Part shown: positions 15,805 through 24,326 of the stretch, one piece after another | How positions within the stretch are numbered: position 1 is the first letter of the stretch | How the letters are laid out: each line of letters begins with the position of its first letter | Assembly: GCA_964597275.1 (NCBI GenBank) | Contig: CAZQXS010000021.1 | Coordinates: forward strand, 1-39,321 | Direction: 5' to 3' | Origin: UBA8110 sp964597275 | Lineage (GTDB): Bacteria > SAR324 > NAC60-12 | Length of the DNA: 39,321 nucleotides | Translations under genes and position numbers: made by a program | Notes under the pieces: generated by a model | What the model was told of the DNA's origin: nothing | The model's database searches: none | The model's input: only the letters and a program-made list of their open reading frames with translations

Positions 15805-17181
15805 TTGTCTGTGTTTCGATTTTCCACCATCCTGATCGCTCTGCTCGTCGTCATGGGAATGCTCATGCCGAAGTCCCTTGGCCCCGTGGAGGCGTTTGGT
15901 GTTTTGTTTGCGAACCGAGGCGATCCGTCCTCTCCCTACCCCCAGCCGGCCTCCAGACTGCATGACCTGACCCCGATCCCCACCAGCCCCCTCTCGCCCC
16001 TCCAACAGAAAGACCGCTTGCACAGCGTCAACCGAACCCGGCTCAATCAAGTCATCGGATCGGAATTGCAGAAGCTTCACGAAAACTCAGAGGCCGCCCC
16101 GGCTTCCAGCACTTCGGAGTCGAGCCTCTTCAAGCTCATGCTGGGCTTCGACCGCTTCAGTCGCCTGCGCTATGGCCGGGGCGTGGGGAAGCTTCCGGAG
16201 CAGCGTTCCCTGCCTCAACTGACGAGTTACCTGCTGGACAGCCGCTGGCACCACGAAGTGCTGGCGCGGCGGTTGAATTCACAGGATCGGGCGGTTGCTG
16301 AAGCACGGCTTCTGCGGGTTTTCGTCACGGTTCATGCAGGGGCGCATTTCTTCGAGCTGCCGTTCCCCACCTTCTTCTGTCTGCTTTTTCAGGAATCGCG
16401 GCTCGACTTCACCGTGACCAGCCGCACGGGTGCCCGTGGCGTGGCGCAGCTCACGGCGGTCGGCTTGCAGCAGGTCAACCAGCTCCGGAAGCAGCCGGAA
16501 TGGGAAGCCCGCTTGCAGCGAGCCTATCGTCACCTCGGCCTGCTGCATCACGATCCAGAATTTCAACGCTGGCAGCAGCAACTTGGGGTGCCGCTCTTCC
16601 CGCTCGGCCTTCAGACTCTCCCGCAACAGGTGAGGCTGGATCGCATCGGCCCGGAGATGGTGCGGAAAACGCTGTGGCGGCTCAAGTGGCAGGGGCAACA
16701 GACGTGGGACGACACGGCCGTTCGCCGACTGAGCTATCGGCTGCGGCGGGGGTGGCGGGTGGCGGATCGGTTGATGCCCGTGCAAAGTGCGTTCAACCTC
16801 GCCGTGGAGCAGCACTTCGGCAACGATCCCAACAGCGTGTTTCATCCGGAAACCAACATCCTGCTCGGTGCTGTGCTGATGCGCTACTACCTGCATTATG
16901 CGTGGAATCGCAATGGCGTGCCGATTCCGGTGCCTTGGAAGGCGCGGCCACTGATTGCCGTGGCGGCCTACAACCACGGCCAAACCCCCATGCTGCGGCT
17001 CCTGATTCGCTTGCAACGGGAAATGGGTCCGGAAAAGTTTCAGCAACTGGACGAGGCGCAACTGCTGCGCTACCTCACTCCCCGGCGGTTGAACTGGGCG
17101 TTGCGCCGCTCGTACCGGAAGGTGAAGGAGGTCCGGCGGCATGTGCTGAAGATTCACCAGTGCTCTGGCGCTCCATCGTGA
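15805..17181 (+). CDS. Lytic transglycosylase-like protein
   Basis: An N-terminal hydrophobic segment (ILIALLVVMGMLM) suggests a signal or membrane anchor. The SLT-type fold is indicated by FFCLLFQESRLDFTVTSRTG with catalytic-type E197, then ARGVAQLT and, late in the protein, AVAAYNHG. Such enzymes cleave peptidoglycan glycan chains in the periplasm. The region between these motifs (about 220-340) is longer than in minimal SLT domains and rich in Arg, Gln and Leu. The start may be TTG 15805 or GTG 15811; no ribosome-binding site decides it. The gene is divergent from queG with 73 bases between. Confidence 0.8.
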   Translation: MSVFRFSTILIALLVVMGMLMPKSLGPVEAFGVLFANRGDPSSPYPQPASRLHDLTPIPTSPLSPLQQKDRLHSVNRTRLNQVIGSELQKLHENSEAAPASSTSESSLFKLMLGFDRFSRLRYGRGVGKLPEQRSLPQLTSYLLDSRWHHEVLARRLNSQDRAVAEARLLRVFVTVHAGAHFFELPFPTFFCLLFQESRLDFTVTSRTGARGVAQLTAVGLQQVNQLRKQPEWEARLQRAYRHLGLLHHDPEFQRWQQQLGVPLFPLGLQTLPQQVRLDRIGPEMVRKTLWRLKWQGQQTWDDTAVRRLSYRLRRGWRVADRLMPVQSAFNLAVEQHFGNDPNSVFHPETNILLGAVLMRYYLHYAWNRNGVPIPVPWKARPLIAVAAYNHGQTPMLRLLIRLQREMGPEKFQQLDEAQLLRYLTPRRLNWALRRSYRKVKEVRRHVLKIHQCSGAPS

Positions 17182-17218
17182 GAGTCAAACCCACCGCAGA
17201 AGAAGCCGTGCAGAAAAG

Positions 17219-18709
17219 CTAACGGAAGGAGCGGGAGGATTCCAGCACCTGCAAGTTGGGACGCTCGGCAGGTTCGCTGCGCTGGGAGTACTGGCGCAGG
17301 AATTCGTGAGTCACGCGATCCAGCAATTCTCCCTTCACGTCCGAGTCAAGCCGCACCGTGCGCTCATCAAGCGCCAGGCGCACCTCATGTTCGCCTTCGC
17401 GGAACACCAGTTCCCGAAAGCTATTGGAAGGAAAATTCTCGTTCCGACGAGGGTAGAGCATCCGGCCCTGATGCAGGAGCGCAAAGTAGCCAATCCCTGC
17501 CAGAGACAGCCAGAACGTATAGCTTTGCAGCAATTCCTGACGAGTGCGGTCCTTGTTCAAGAAGAGGTCGATCCCCTCGGCCAGATTGATCATCAAACTG
17601 CGGCGTCGGCGCAAATCCGGCTGGTCCCGGAGGTGTTTCATGGGATTGAGGACCACCTCGTACTCCAACAGGTACAACGTCATGTAAGCCAGCCCAAGCG
17701 CGGCCAGCACAAAATACCCTTGCCACTCTGAGCGCCAGAGCATTCCCACCCCAAGCGCACCAAACAGCGTTCCCAGCATCAGCATCACCATCAGTGCCTG
17801 CCACGGCCTCAACCCCCGTTGCAGTAGGCGGTGGTGCAGATGATCCCGGTCGGCAGAGTAGAAGGGGATCCCCTTGAGGTAGCGTCGGAAGAGCGCAAAA
17901 ATCGTGTCCAGAATCGGGATGGCCAGAATCACGACGGGCGCCAAGTGGACCACGCCGGTATCGGGGATGTAGGCCACTTCCAAAGCCAGCACCGCTAGCA
18001 AGTACCCCAGCATCATGCTTCCAGAGTCTCCCATGAAAAGCGTGGCGGTGGGCTTGTTAAACACCCAAAATCCCAGGGTTGCCCCAAACAGCACCAAGCA
18101 CACCAGCGCCCACTCCGGACGGCCCCAAACCGCCGCAAGCAGGGCCATGAAGCCAAGTGCGGTCATCGAGATTCCTCCGGCCAAGCCGTCCATCCCGTCA
18201 ATCAGGTTGAGGGCGTTCATCATGCCAACGATCCAGAGCATCGTCAGTGGAATCGCCAACACTCCCAAAGCAATCTCTGCCCCGAAAAATGGCAGATTGA
18301 CCGACTCCGCAACAGGGCCATACACAACGGTGAACAGGGCAACTCCGACCTGCCCCAACAGCTTGTACCGTGCCCGGATGACAAAGAGGTCGTCCAAAAA
18401 GCCCAACAGGCAGGCCGCGCCTCCTCCCAGCAAAACCACTCCGAGGCTGCCCCCAAGCAGGATGCGCAGGTCAATTCCTTTTTCCTTGAGCGGCACCAAC
18501 GCCAGCAAAAACACCACCCCGACAAATCCGCCAGCGATGCCAATTCCCCCAAAACGTGGCACCGGCTCCGGACGCTGATCGCGCAGGGATTGCTGCCTGC
18601 GGGACTGCAACACACCACTCAAGCGGTGCAATACCACCAACACCAAGATGCTGCTGACCAAGAGAGCCAGCAAAAATCCGCCTGTGTAAAGTTTGAACTC
18701 CGATTGCAT
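17219..18709 (-). CDS. WecA/TagO/MraY-family polyprenyl-phosphate sugar-1-phosphate transferase with C-terminal extension
   Basis: The protein is a polytopic membrane enzyme that would attach a UDP-HexNAc-derived sugar phosphate to undecaprenyl phosphate, the first step of many surface polysaccharides. Family motifs are present: LGFLDDL (D106-D107), NLIDGMDGLAGG (168-179), FMGDSGSM (GDSG 227-230) and the cytosolic DRDHLHHRLL (287-296), which favours WecA/TagO over MraY. About 120 residues follow the enzyme core. They include an Arg-rich RRRRS, one further membrane helix (YTFWLSLAGIGYFALL) and a charged soluble tail. I chose ATG 18709 over the TTG just before it. It lies 84 bases downstream of fmt on the same strand. 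Confidence 0.88.
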   Translation of the reverse strand: MQSEFKLYTGGFLLALLVSSILVLVVLHRLSGVLQSRRQQSLRDQRPEPVPRFGGIGIAGGFVGVVFLLALVPLKEKGIDLRILLGGSLGVVLLGGGAACLLGFLDDLFVIRARYKLLGQVGVALFTVVYGPVAESVNLPFFGAEIALGVLAIPLTMLWIVGMMNALNLIDGMDGLAGGISMTALGFMALLAAVWGRPEWALVCLVLFGATLGFWVFNKPTATLFMGDSGSMMLGYLLAVLALEVAYIPDTGVVHLAPVVILAIPILDTIFALFRRYLKGIPFYSADRDHLHHRLLQRGLRPWQALMVMLMLGTLFGALGVGMLWRSEWQGYFVLAALGLAYMTLYLLEYEVVLNPMKHLRDQPDLRRRRSLMINLAEGIDLFLNKDRTRQELLQSYTFWLSLAGIGYFALLHQGRMLYPRRNENFPSNSFRELVFREGEHEVRLALDERTVRLDSDVKGELLDRVTHEFLRQYSQRSEPAERPNLQVLESSRSFR

Positions 18710-18793
18710 CAATTTCTCAGTCGATTGATTTTCTCAAACTTTAACGAGTATTTTCCCGAAGCACAAGTCCAGACCTCTACCTTAACATTGAGT

Positions 18794-19714
18794 TTAGGTT
18801 AGCGTTTTCCCCGGCAACTGCGGGTGTCCCCGCAAAAAATCCTCCGCCGCCATCACCCCGCGTCCCTCCGGCTTGAGCTGCAAAATACGCAGCCCTCCCG
18901 ATTTTGCTCCCACCACCAACTCTGGGTACACGCGCCCGGACTCAAAATTTCCCGGAATGGCTTGCACCCGTGTCGGTTGCAGACGCTTGCCTTCGGGCGT
19001 GAAGCAATGAATTCCGGGCCACGGGGTGTAGGCGCGGAGCTTACGCTCAATCTGCTCGGCGCTTTCGTTCTGCCAGTCAATACGCCCCTGGGACTTCTGG
19101 ATGATGCGGCAGTGCGTCACCTGAGAGTCATCCTGTGGTGTCAGGGTCCGTGTCTCATCGGCCAAGCAGGGCAGCGTTTCCCGCACAAGTTTGGCTCCAA
19201 GTTCGGCAAGGCGAGTTCCCAAAGCCTCGCTCGTCTCTTCCGAATGGATCGGGACAGGCTCAGAAACCGCCACCAGCGGTCCTGCGTCCAGTTTCAGCAC
19301 CATTTTCTGAAGGGCAACTCCGGTGGTGGGATCGCCTGCGAGAATTGCGGTCTGCACCGGACTCGCCCCGCGCCAGCGCGGAAGCCGCGAGAAATGCAGG
19401 TTGAAGCATCCCGATGCAGGAAGGTCGAGGACGGCTTGGGGAAGCAGTTGGCCATACGCACAAACCAGCACAACCTCTGGGTTCAACGCCTTCAGCACCT
19501 CCGGCACCTCCGGGCGGTTCGCCTGCTCCGGCGTCCAAACCGACAGCCCCTGAGCTTCCGACCATTCCCGAACAGGCGACGGCTTCAGGACTTGCTTCCG
19601 GCCCACCGGACGATCCGGCTGGGTGAACACCCCCACGACCTGATTTTCGGACTCGACCAGCACCCGCAAAGTGGGAATCGCCCACTCTGGAGTGCCCATG
19701 AACACAATGCGCAT
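18794..19714 (-). CDS. fmt: Methionyl-tRNA formyltransferase
   Basis: The enzyme formylates initiator Met-tRNA using 10-formyl-THF. The 306-residue protein starts MRIVFMGTPEWA and has the VCAYGQLLPQ strand. The formyl-transfer site is FNLHFSRLPRWRGASP (N105, H107) with LDAGP (D143), and a C-terminal tRNA-binding domain is present. In place of the common NVHxSLLP this protein has NLHFSRLP, a minor change that keeps the catalytic Asn and His. ATG 19714 is chosen from family alignment of the N-terminus. No def gene (peptide deformylase) is adjacent, unlike in many bacteria. Confidence 0.95.
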   Translation of the reverse strand: MRIVFMGTPEWAIPTLRVLVESENQVVGVFTQPDRPVGRKQVLKPSPVREWSEAQGLSVWTPEQANRPEVPEVLKALNPEVVLVCAYGQLLPQAVLDLPASGCFNLHFSRLPRWRGASPVQTAILAGDPTTGVALQKMVLKLDAGPLVAVSEPVPIHSEETSEALGTRLAELGAKLVRETLPCLADETRTLTPQDDSQVTHCRIIQKSQGRIDWQNESAEQIERKLRAYTPWPGIHCFTPEGKRLQPTRVQAIPGNFESGRVYPELVVGAKSGGLRILQLKPEGRGVMAAEDFLRGHPQLPGKTLT

Positions 19715-19876
19715 CTTGCTGGTTGCTGATGTTCGCAGGCATGGCCCGCTTCTCAAGTTTCGGATTTCCGCCTCCGCCTGCAAGTGCCCTCGCGGGAGGT
19801 TCGGCTTGCTCTTCGAGCGGTTTTCCGTAAATTACGAACGTCCGACTTTCAGATTCTCTCGCACGTTGTGAAACCC

Positions 19877-21523
19877 ATGTCTGCCACGCTCACGCTCGAA
19901 AACCCGCTTGCTCCCGCACCCTCTGCCTCCGAAGAAGCGCAACCCTCCCACTACGACCAAATGCTGGGCCGTGCCGAGGAGTTGATCGCCAAACCCAAGC
20001 AAGGCGGCGGTGCCCAGCGCGTCCGCATTCAACACACCAAGGAGCGCATGACGGTGTGGGAGCGCATCCGGGTTCTCACGCAACATGAGCCGCACATCAC
20101 CTTCCAGAACTGGGGGGCGCACCTTGACGGAGCGGGAATCGTCACGGGGTTGCTCAACATCGGGGGGCGCGACGTGGCCCTCTACGGACACGATTTCACA
20201 GTCCGTGCCGGATCAATGGATGCGACCAACGGCAGCAAGCTCGCCCGGCAGATTTTGATGGCTGGAGAACACGGCATTCCGCTGATTGGCATGAACGACT
20301 CTGCCGGAGCCTTCGTGCCCGCAGGCGTCGGCGGGCTGGACGGCTATTCCGAAGCTTTTTGCGCCATGCGCAAGATCAGCGGCGTGGTGCCCTCGATCAT
20401 GCTCATGTTCGGCTACAACGCCGGAGGCGGCGCGTACCTGCCCCGGCAAGGCTCCTTTGTGATCCAGCCGGAAAACACCTTCTTCGGCCTCACCGGCCCA
20501 GATGTCGTGCGCCACGCCCTGGGTGAGGACATCACTCCGGACGAGCTTGGCGGCCCCAAAGTCCACAGCCAAAGCGGCGTGGTGGATGTCACGGCTCCCG
20601 ACGAACTGGGGGCGTTGCGAACCGCGTTGCGCCTGTTGAGCTACTTTCCGGACAACAATCACAGCCTCGCCGCTTTTCGAGCAACTTCCCTGCCGCTCGA
20701 TGATTATGTGGAGGAAGAAGCGATCCTGCTGCGCAAGACCTTCACCAACCCCGCTTCCGGCTTCAACACCCCCTTCGACATGCGCCTGCTGCTCCAACAG
20801 ATTGCTGACTACGGGGATTATTTCGAGGTGCAATCTTCCCGCGCTCGCCAGCTCACCACCGCCTTTGGACGCCTTGGGGGGCATGTCTGCGGCTTCATCG
20901 CCAACAACAGCGCCTTCGGCTCTGGAAACATTGACGTCCACGCTTCACGCAAGGGCGCAAAGTTCATCCGCTTCTGCAACCTCTACAACATTCCGGTGAT
21001 TTTTCTGGAGGATGTCAGCGGCTACGCCCCCGGATCGGAGCAGGAGCGGGCGGGAGTTGTGCAGGCAGGCCGGGAATTGCTGGATGCCATCGTGGACCTG
21101 CGGGTGCCGCGCATCACGCTGATTGTCCGCAACGCCTTCGGCGGGGCGTATTGTGCGTGGAACAGCCACCACATCGGCGCGGATTTCGTGTTCGCCCTGC
21201 CAAGTGCGAGGATTGCCGTGATGGGTCCGGCAGGACGGCAGTTTGTTTACAAAGACGAATACCGCCGCATCCTCTCCGACCACCAGCAGCGGCTTAAGGA
21301 CGGGGTTCCGGAAGGAGATTCCGCCAGCGAGCGCGAATGCAAACTCGCCGAGTTGACCGTGCGCTACGAACACGAATTGCTGAACCCGGAAGAGGCACTC
21401 AAGCTCGGCTCGGTCTCCAGCCTCGTCATGCCGGGCTACAGCCGCAAGGTGCTGGGCAACGCCCTGCTCTACCTGCTCCGCCACTACCGCCCCAAGCCGC
21501 TGTCCGGACCGCAGCGCGAGTGA
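19877..21523 (+). CDS. Acyl-CoA carboxylase carboxyltransferase subunit (biotin-dependent)
   Basis: The 548-residue protein has the two crotonase-like halves of the carboxyltransferase fold. The N-half contains IGMNDSAGAFVPAGVGGLDGY and FGYNAGGGAYLPRQGSF. The C-half contains FLEDVSGYAPGSEQERAGVV and LIVRNAFGGAYCAWN, the two oxyanion-hole regions. It belongs with propionyl-/methylcrotonyl-CoA carboxylase beta and glutaconyl-CoA decarboxylase alpha subunits. The substrate is not clear, since the usual DSGGAR of PccB is DSAGAF here. No biotin carboxylase or biotin carrier gene is adjacent. ATG 19877 is used because upstream in-frame sequence looks non-coding. It is convergent with the OmpA gene, ten bases apart. 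Confidence 0.85.
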   Translation: MSATLTLENPLAPAPSASEEAQPSHYDQMLGRAEELIAKPKQGGGAQRVRIQHTKERMTVWERIRVLTQHEPHITFQNWGAHLDGAGIVTGLLNIGGRDVALYGHDFTVRAGSMDATNGSKLARQILMAGEHGIPLIGMNDSAGAFVPAGVGGLDGYSEAFCAMRKISGVVPSIMLMFGYNAGGGAYLPRQGSFVIQPENTFFGLTGPDVVRHALGEDITPDELGGPKVHSQSGVVDVTAPDELGALRTALRLLSYFPDNNHSLAAFRATSLPLDDYVEEEAILLRKTFTNPASGFNTPFDMRLLLQQIADYGDYFEVQSSRARQLTTAFGRLGGHVCGFIANNSAFGSGNIDVHASRKGAKFIRFCNLYNIPVIFLEDVSGYAPGSEQERAGVVQAGRELLDAIVDLRVPRITLIVRNAFGGAYCAWNSHHIGADFVFALPSARIAVMGPAGRQFVYKDEYRRILSDHQQRLKDGVPEGDSASERECKLAELTVRYEHELLNPEEALKLGSVSSLVMPGYSRKVLGNALLYLLRHYRPKPLSGPQRE

Positions 21524-21533
21524 AGCGTCTCTG

Positions 21534-23396
21534 CTAAATCTCCGGACGGGAAATCACCTCCACCCGATGCAAGCTTGCCGGACTGGAGGATTCGGGATCG
21601 TTCGGGAGCATGCTTGCCCCCTTGCTCGCCAACACGATCCGATCCGGATCAAAGCCCTGTGACACGAGATAGTCCATCACGGCAGTGGCTTGGACAATGC
21701 CCTGCTTCACATAGTTGTCGCCCTTCTTGACCTTCCCGTTTCCGTCCGTGTGTCCGGTGAGTTGCACCAACTGCCGGGGGTACTTGAGCAGGCATTCCGT
21801 GTTTTCGTTGATCACCTGACGGGCATTTTTGCTGAGCTTCAAGTTCCCCGGCTTGAAGAACACGGTGAACTCGCAGACCCCGGCTTGGGAAGGCGGGAAG
21901 TTTTCTTCCGAAAGCAGGTGCATCCGCTTGGCCACGGCAATGCGATACTGGGTGCGGGAGCCGATGCTGCGGCGGCTAAGTTGCAGCAGCCGGAACTCCT
22001 CGCGGTCAATGCCCCAGCGCAACTTCCCTTGTAGCAGTTCACTGGCAATGTCTTCGGCTTTCACACGAATCACCCACGTTTCCGGTATCCTCGGTGCCTC
22101 GGAAGCCTTGCCATTGGCCGAAAGGATCATGTCGGCGTAGATGTCCTTGAGGGGGCGCCCGCTGACGGGGATGTTGACGACTTCCTGCGAGCGGACCATC
22201 AGCCCCTGATCCTCGCCGCCCGCACGGGTTTTGCGGGGGCGCTGCTCCTGTGAGGTGCCGCTGAACATCACGTCAAACTCCATCGTGTACTCCTCGTAAC
22301 CCAACAGCACCCGCTGCTCGTAGTGCTTGCGGTACTGCTGTCGGATCCGCTCCAGCGCGACCAAGCTCTCGGACAACGCCTGCTTGCCGGAAAGCTCATC
22401 GCGCTTGCCCTGCAATTGGCCGATCTGCGCCTGCAACAAGCCGATCTCGCCTGCCAACCCTTTCCGGAAAGCCTCATAGTGCTGCAGCGCGCCGTTGATG
22501 GTTTGCAGCACATGCGCGTTGTTCGTCTGCAACGCCCCCAACTCGCCCTCAATCCACTCGGACAGCCGCGCATCCCCCACCTGCTCCTGCTTCAGGTAGG
22601 CTTGGGCCTGCTCCAGCGAAATGAAGGACTGGATGGTCACTCCGGGCATTTCCTCCGCCAACGCCCACTCCTGCTGCGCAAACGGGTTCACCTCAATGAT
22701 CGGGAAAAGGTACACGTACTCGTTGGCCGAATCGTCAAAGCGCGAGATGTTTTCCGGATAGAGAAAACTTACACGGGTGCGGCCCTGCTGAAAGGGGATT
22801 TCGCTTTGGGTGGAGTAGGTTTCCAGCATGGTTTTCAGCGCCACCTCGCCTGCCTTGCGGAACATGGGATCCTCGTATCCGCTTTCCTTGAGCCGACCCG
22901 CGAGTTCTTCCGTGTAGAGCGCCTTGACCACAGCCACTGTCGCCAAGGGGAGGTTGTCTAGCCCTTGCTCGTAGCGTTGGCGGTCGGCTGCAATCTGCTG
23001 ACTCCGCACCTCCAGCTCCCGGATTTCCGCTTCCAGCGTGGCAATGCGGTTGTCGTACTGAATCACCAGCACGAGCCGCGATTGATGCTCCGTCTGGCGG
23101 TGGATCACCTCGCTGAGGGCACGGCGGTAGCCGCGCTCCAACTCTTGCAAGGTCATCTGCCATTCGCGCTCCGACTGAGCCACCTGCTTCAGCCAATCCA
23201 GTTCCAAGCTGGAACTGCCTCTGGTGTTCCGCACCCCCTTCTGTTCAATGATTTGGCTCCGGACTGCACCTTGGTACACCTTGGCGATTTCCGGTTCGCT
23301 CATGAACTGCGGCACCGGGAACCATTCGCTGGCTTCTGCTGTGGTCAGTACCGTGATGCACAGCAGGGTTGAAAAAATGAGGACTCGGGTTTTCAT
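21534..23396 (-). CDS. Coiled-coil protein with C-terminal OmpA/MotB peptidoglycan-binding domain
   Basis: The 620-residue protein has a cleavable signal peptide (cut expected after TTAEA, about residue 22). A long coiled-coil region covers about 60-160, an alpha/beta region about 170-290, a second coiled coil about 290-370, and a beta-rich segment about 380-490. The C-terminal OmpA-like domain (about 495-620) has LVQLTGHTDGNG, a GIVQATAVMDYLVSQG helix and HRVEVI. The OmpA domain should anchor it to peptidoglycan; the rest is not recognisable. It follows flgH after 142 bases that hold a terminator-like hairpin and a promoter, so it is probably a separate transcript. Confidence 0.8.
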   Translation of the reverse strand: MKTRVLIFSTLLCITVLTTAEASEWFPVPQFMSEPEIAKVYQGAVRSQIIEQKGVRNTRGSSSLELDWLKQVAQSEREWQMTLQELERGYRRALSEVIHRQTEHQSRLVLVIQYDNRIATLEAEIRELEVRSQQIAADRQRYEQGLDNLPLATVAVVKALYTEELAGRLKESGYEDPMFRKAGEVALKTMLETYSTQSEIPFQQGRTRVSFLYPENISRFDDSANEYVYLFPIIEVNPFAQQEWALAEEMPGVTIQSFISLEQAQAYLKQEQVGDARLSEWIEGELGALQTNNAHVLQTINGALQHYEAFRKGLAGEIGLLQAQIGQLQGKRDELSGKQALSESLVALERIRQQYRKHYEQRVLLGYEEYTMEFDVMFSGTSQEQRPRKTRAGGEDQGLMVRSQEVVNIPVSGRPLKDIYADMILSANGKASEAPRIPETWVIRVKAEDIASELLQGKLRWGIDREEFRLLQLSRRSIGSRTQYRIAVAKRMHLLSEENFPPSQAGVCEFTVFFKPGNLKLSKNARQVINENTECLLKYPRQLVQLTGHTDGNGKVKKGDNYVKQGIVQATAVMDYLVSQGFDPDRIVLASKGASMLPNDPESSSPASLHRVEVISRPEI

Positions 23397-23453
23397 CGGT
23401 CAATCACAAGTTTCGAGTTAACACAGAGTGTTTTCGCAAAGATATTGACGAAA

Positions 23454-23482
23454 ATCCTAGATTTTTATGCAGGGAATTTCAA
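23454..23482 (-). promoter_or_regulatory. Sigma-70-type promoter for the OmpA-domain gene
   Basis: On the minus strand, TTGAAA (23482-23477) and TAGGAT (23459-23454) are 17 bases apart. Transcription would start near 23447, about 50 bases before the ATG at 23396. Confidence 0.65.
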
Positions 23483-23493
23483 GTGGGAAGAGT

Positions 23494-23519
23494 GCTGGCC
23501 CTTGTGGAATCCGGCCAGC
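23494..23519 (-). terminator. Hairpin ending the flagellar run
   Basis: GCTGGCC (23494-23500) and GGCCAGC (23513-23519) form a 7-bp GC-rich stem with a 12-base loop, 19 bases after the flgH stop. There is no long T-run, so termination strength is uncertain. Confidence 0.5.
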
Positions 23520-23538
23520 GCAGGCAAGAAAGGGAGGG

Positions 23539-24324
23539 CTACTGCCCGGCGAACTCACTCAGCCGTCCGGCCAGTCCGGCCTGCTGCTTTCCAGTCAACG
23601 GGGCGAGGCGCTCCAGTTTTTCGCGCAAGAGACTGCCGCTCTGCTGGCGTTTGATCTTCACGTCTGGATACGCGAGTTTTGCCGCAGAGACGATGTTGGT
23701 GTCGGAAACATCCGCAGGACGCAGGATTCCGGTGACGGTGGTGATGTAGCGCACCTTGTTGCGCTGGCGGTAATCCACCTTGCGACCGCGGATCACCATG
23801 TTCCCGTCCGGAAGCACCCGCACCACGCGTGCGGAGATGATCTCAAGCCCTCGGAGGATTTCGTTCTGCTCCTCCTCGATCTGGTCGCGCATGGTGAGGG
23901 CTTCCAGCAGGATGTTCGCCCGCGCCGTGTCCGAAGCCGGAGCCTGCTCGCCCCCTTCCTCCTGCTCCCTGGGCGGAGGCACGGAGACAATCGCCTGTAA
24001 CTCGCTGATGCTCAGCAAGTCTCCCCGGAAGCGGGCACGGTGATCGCGGAAGAGGTTGCCGAAGGAGGATTCATATTGCCAGAGCGAGCCTTCGTAGGGG
24101 TTGCGCCGGGCCGTGATCATGCGGCGGCGCTTGTTGCGGATGTCGCTTTTCACCGGGGTTGCGGCTGGCTGCGCCGCCACTTGCGAGGTGCGGGCCTGCG
24201 GCGAGTCCGGGAGCATTTGGTCTTCGGTGGCCAGCGTGCGGCAGCCAGACAAGGCCACAGCCACCAACAGCAACAGACCGCTTCCGGCGAATCCGTGTTT
24301 GCGAAGGATCGTGAACCACCTCAT
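23539..24324 (-). CDS. flgH: Flagellar L-ring protein FlgH
   Basis: FlgH is a lipoprotein that forms the outer-membrane L ring of the flagellar basal body. The 261-residue protein has a lipobox LSGC (Cys28). The conserved segments are GSLWQYESSFGNLFRDHRAR, RGDLLSI, a late GNMVIRGRKVDYRQ with YITTVTGILRPADVS, and SDTNIVSAAKLAYPDVKI. I used ATG 24324, preceded by AGGTGA, rather than TTG 24330. The start is three bases after the flgA stop. A Glu-rich stretch (REQEEGGEQAPASD) in the middle accounts for the length slightly above the usual 220-240. No flgI or flgJ follows. Confidence 0.95.
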   Translation of the reverse strand: MRWFTILRKHGFAGSGLLLLVAVALSGCRTLATEDQMLPDSPQARTSQVAAQPAATPVKSDIRNKRRRMITARRNPYEGSLWQYESSFGNLFRDHRARFRGDLLSISELQAIVSVPPPREQEEGGEQAPASDTARANILLEALTMRDQIEEEQNEILRGLEIISARVVRVLPDGNMVIRGRKVDYRQRNKVRYITTVTGILRPADVSDTNIVSAAKLAYPDVKIKRQQSGSLLREKLERLAPLTGKQQAGLAGRLSEFAGQ

Positions 24325-24326
24325 CT

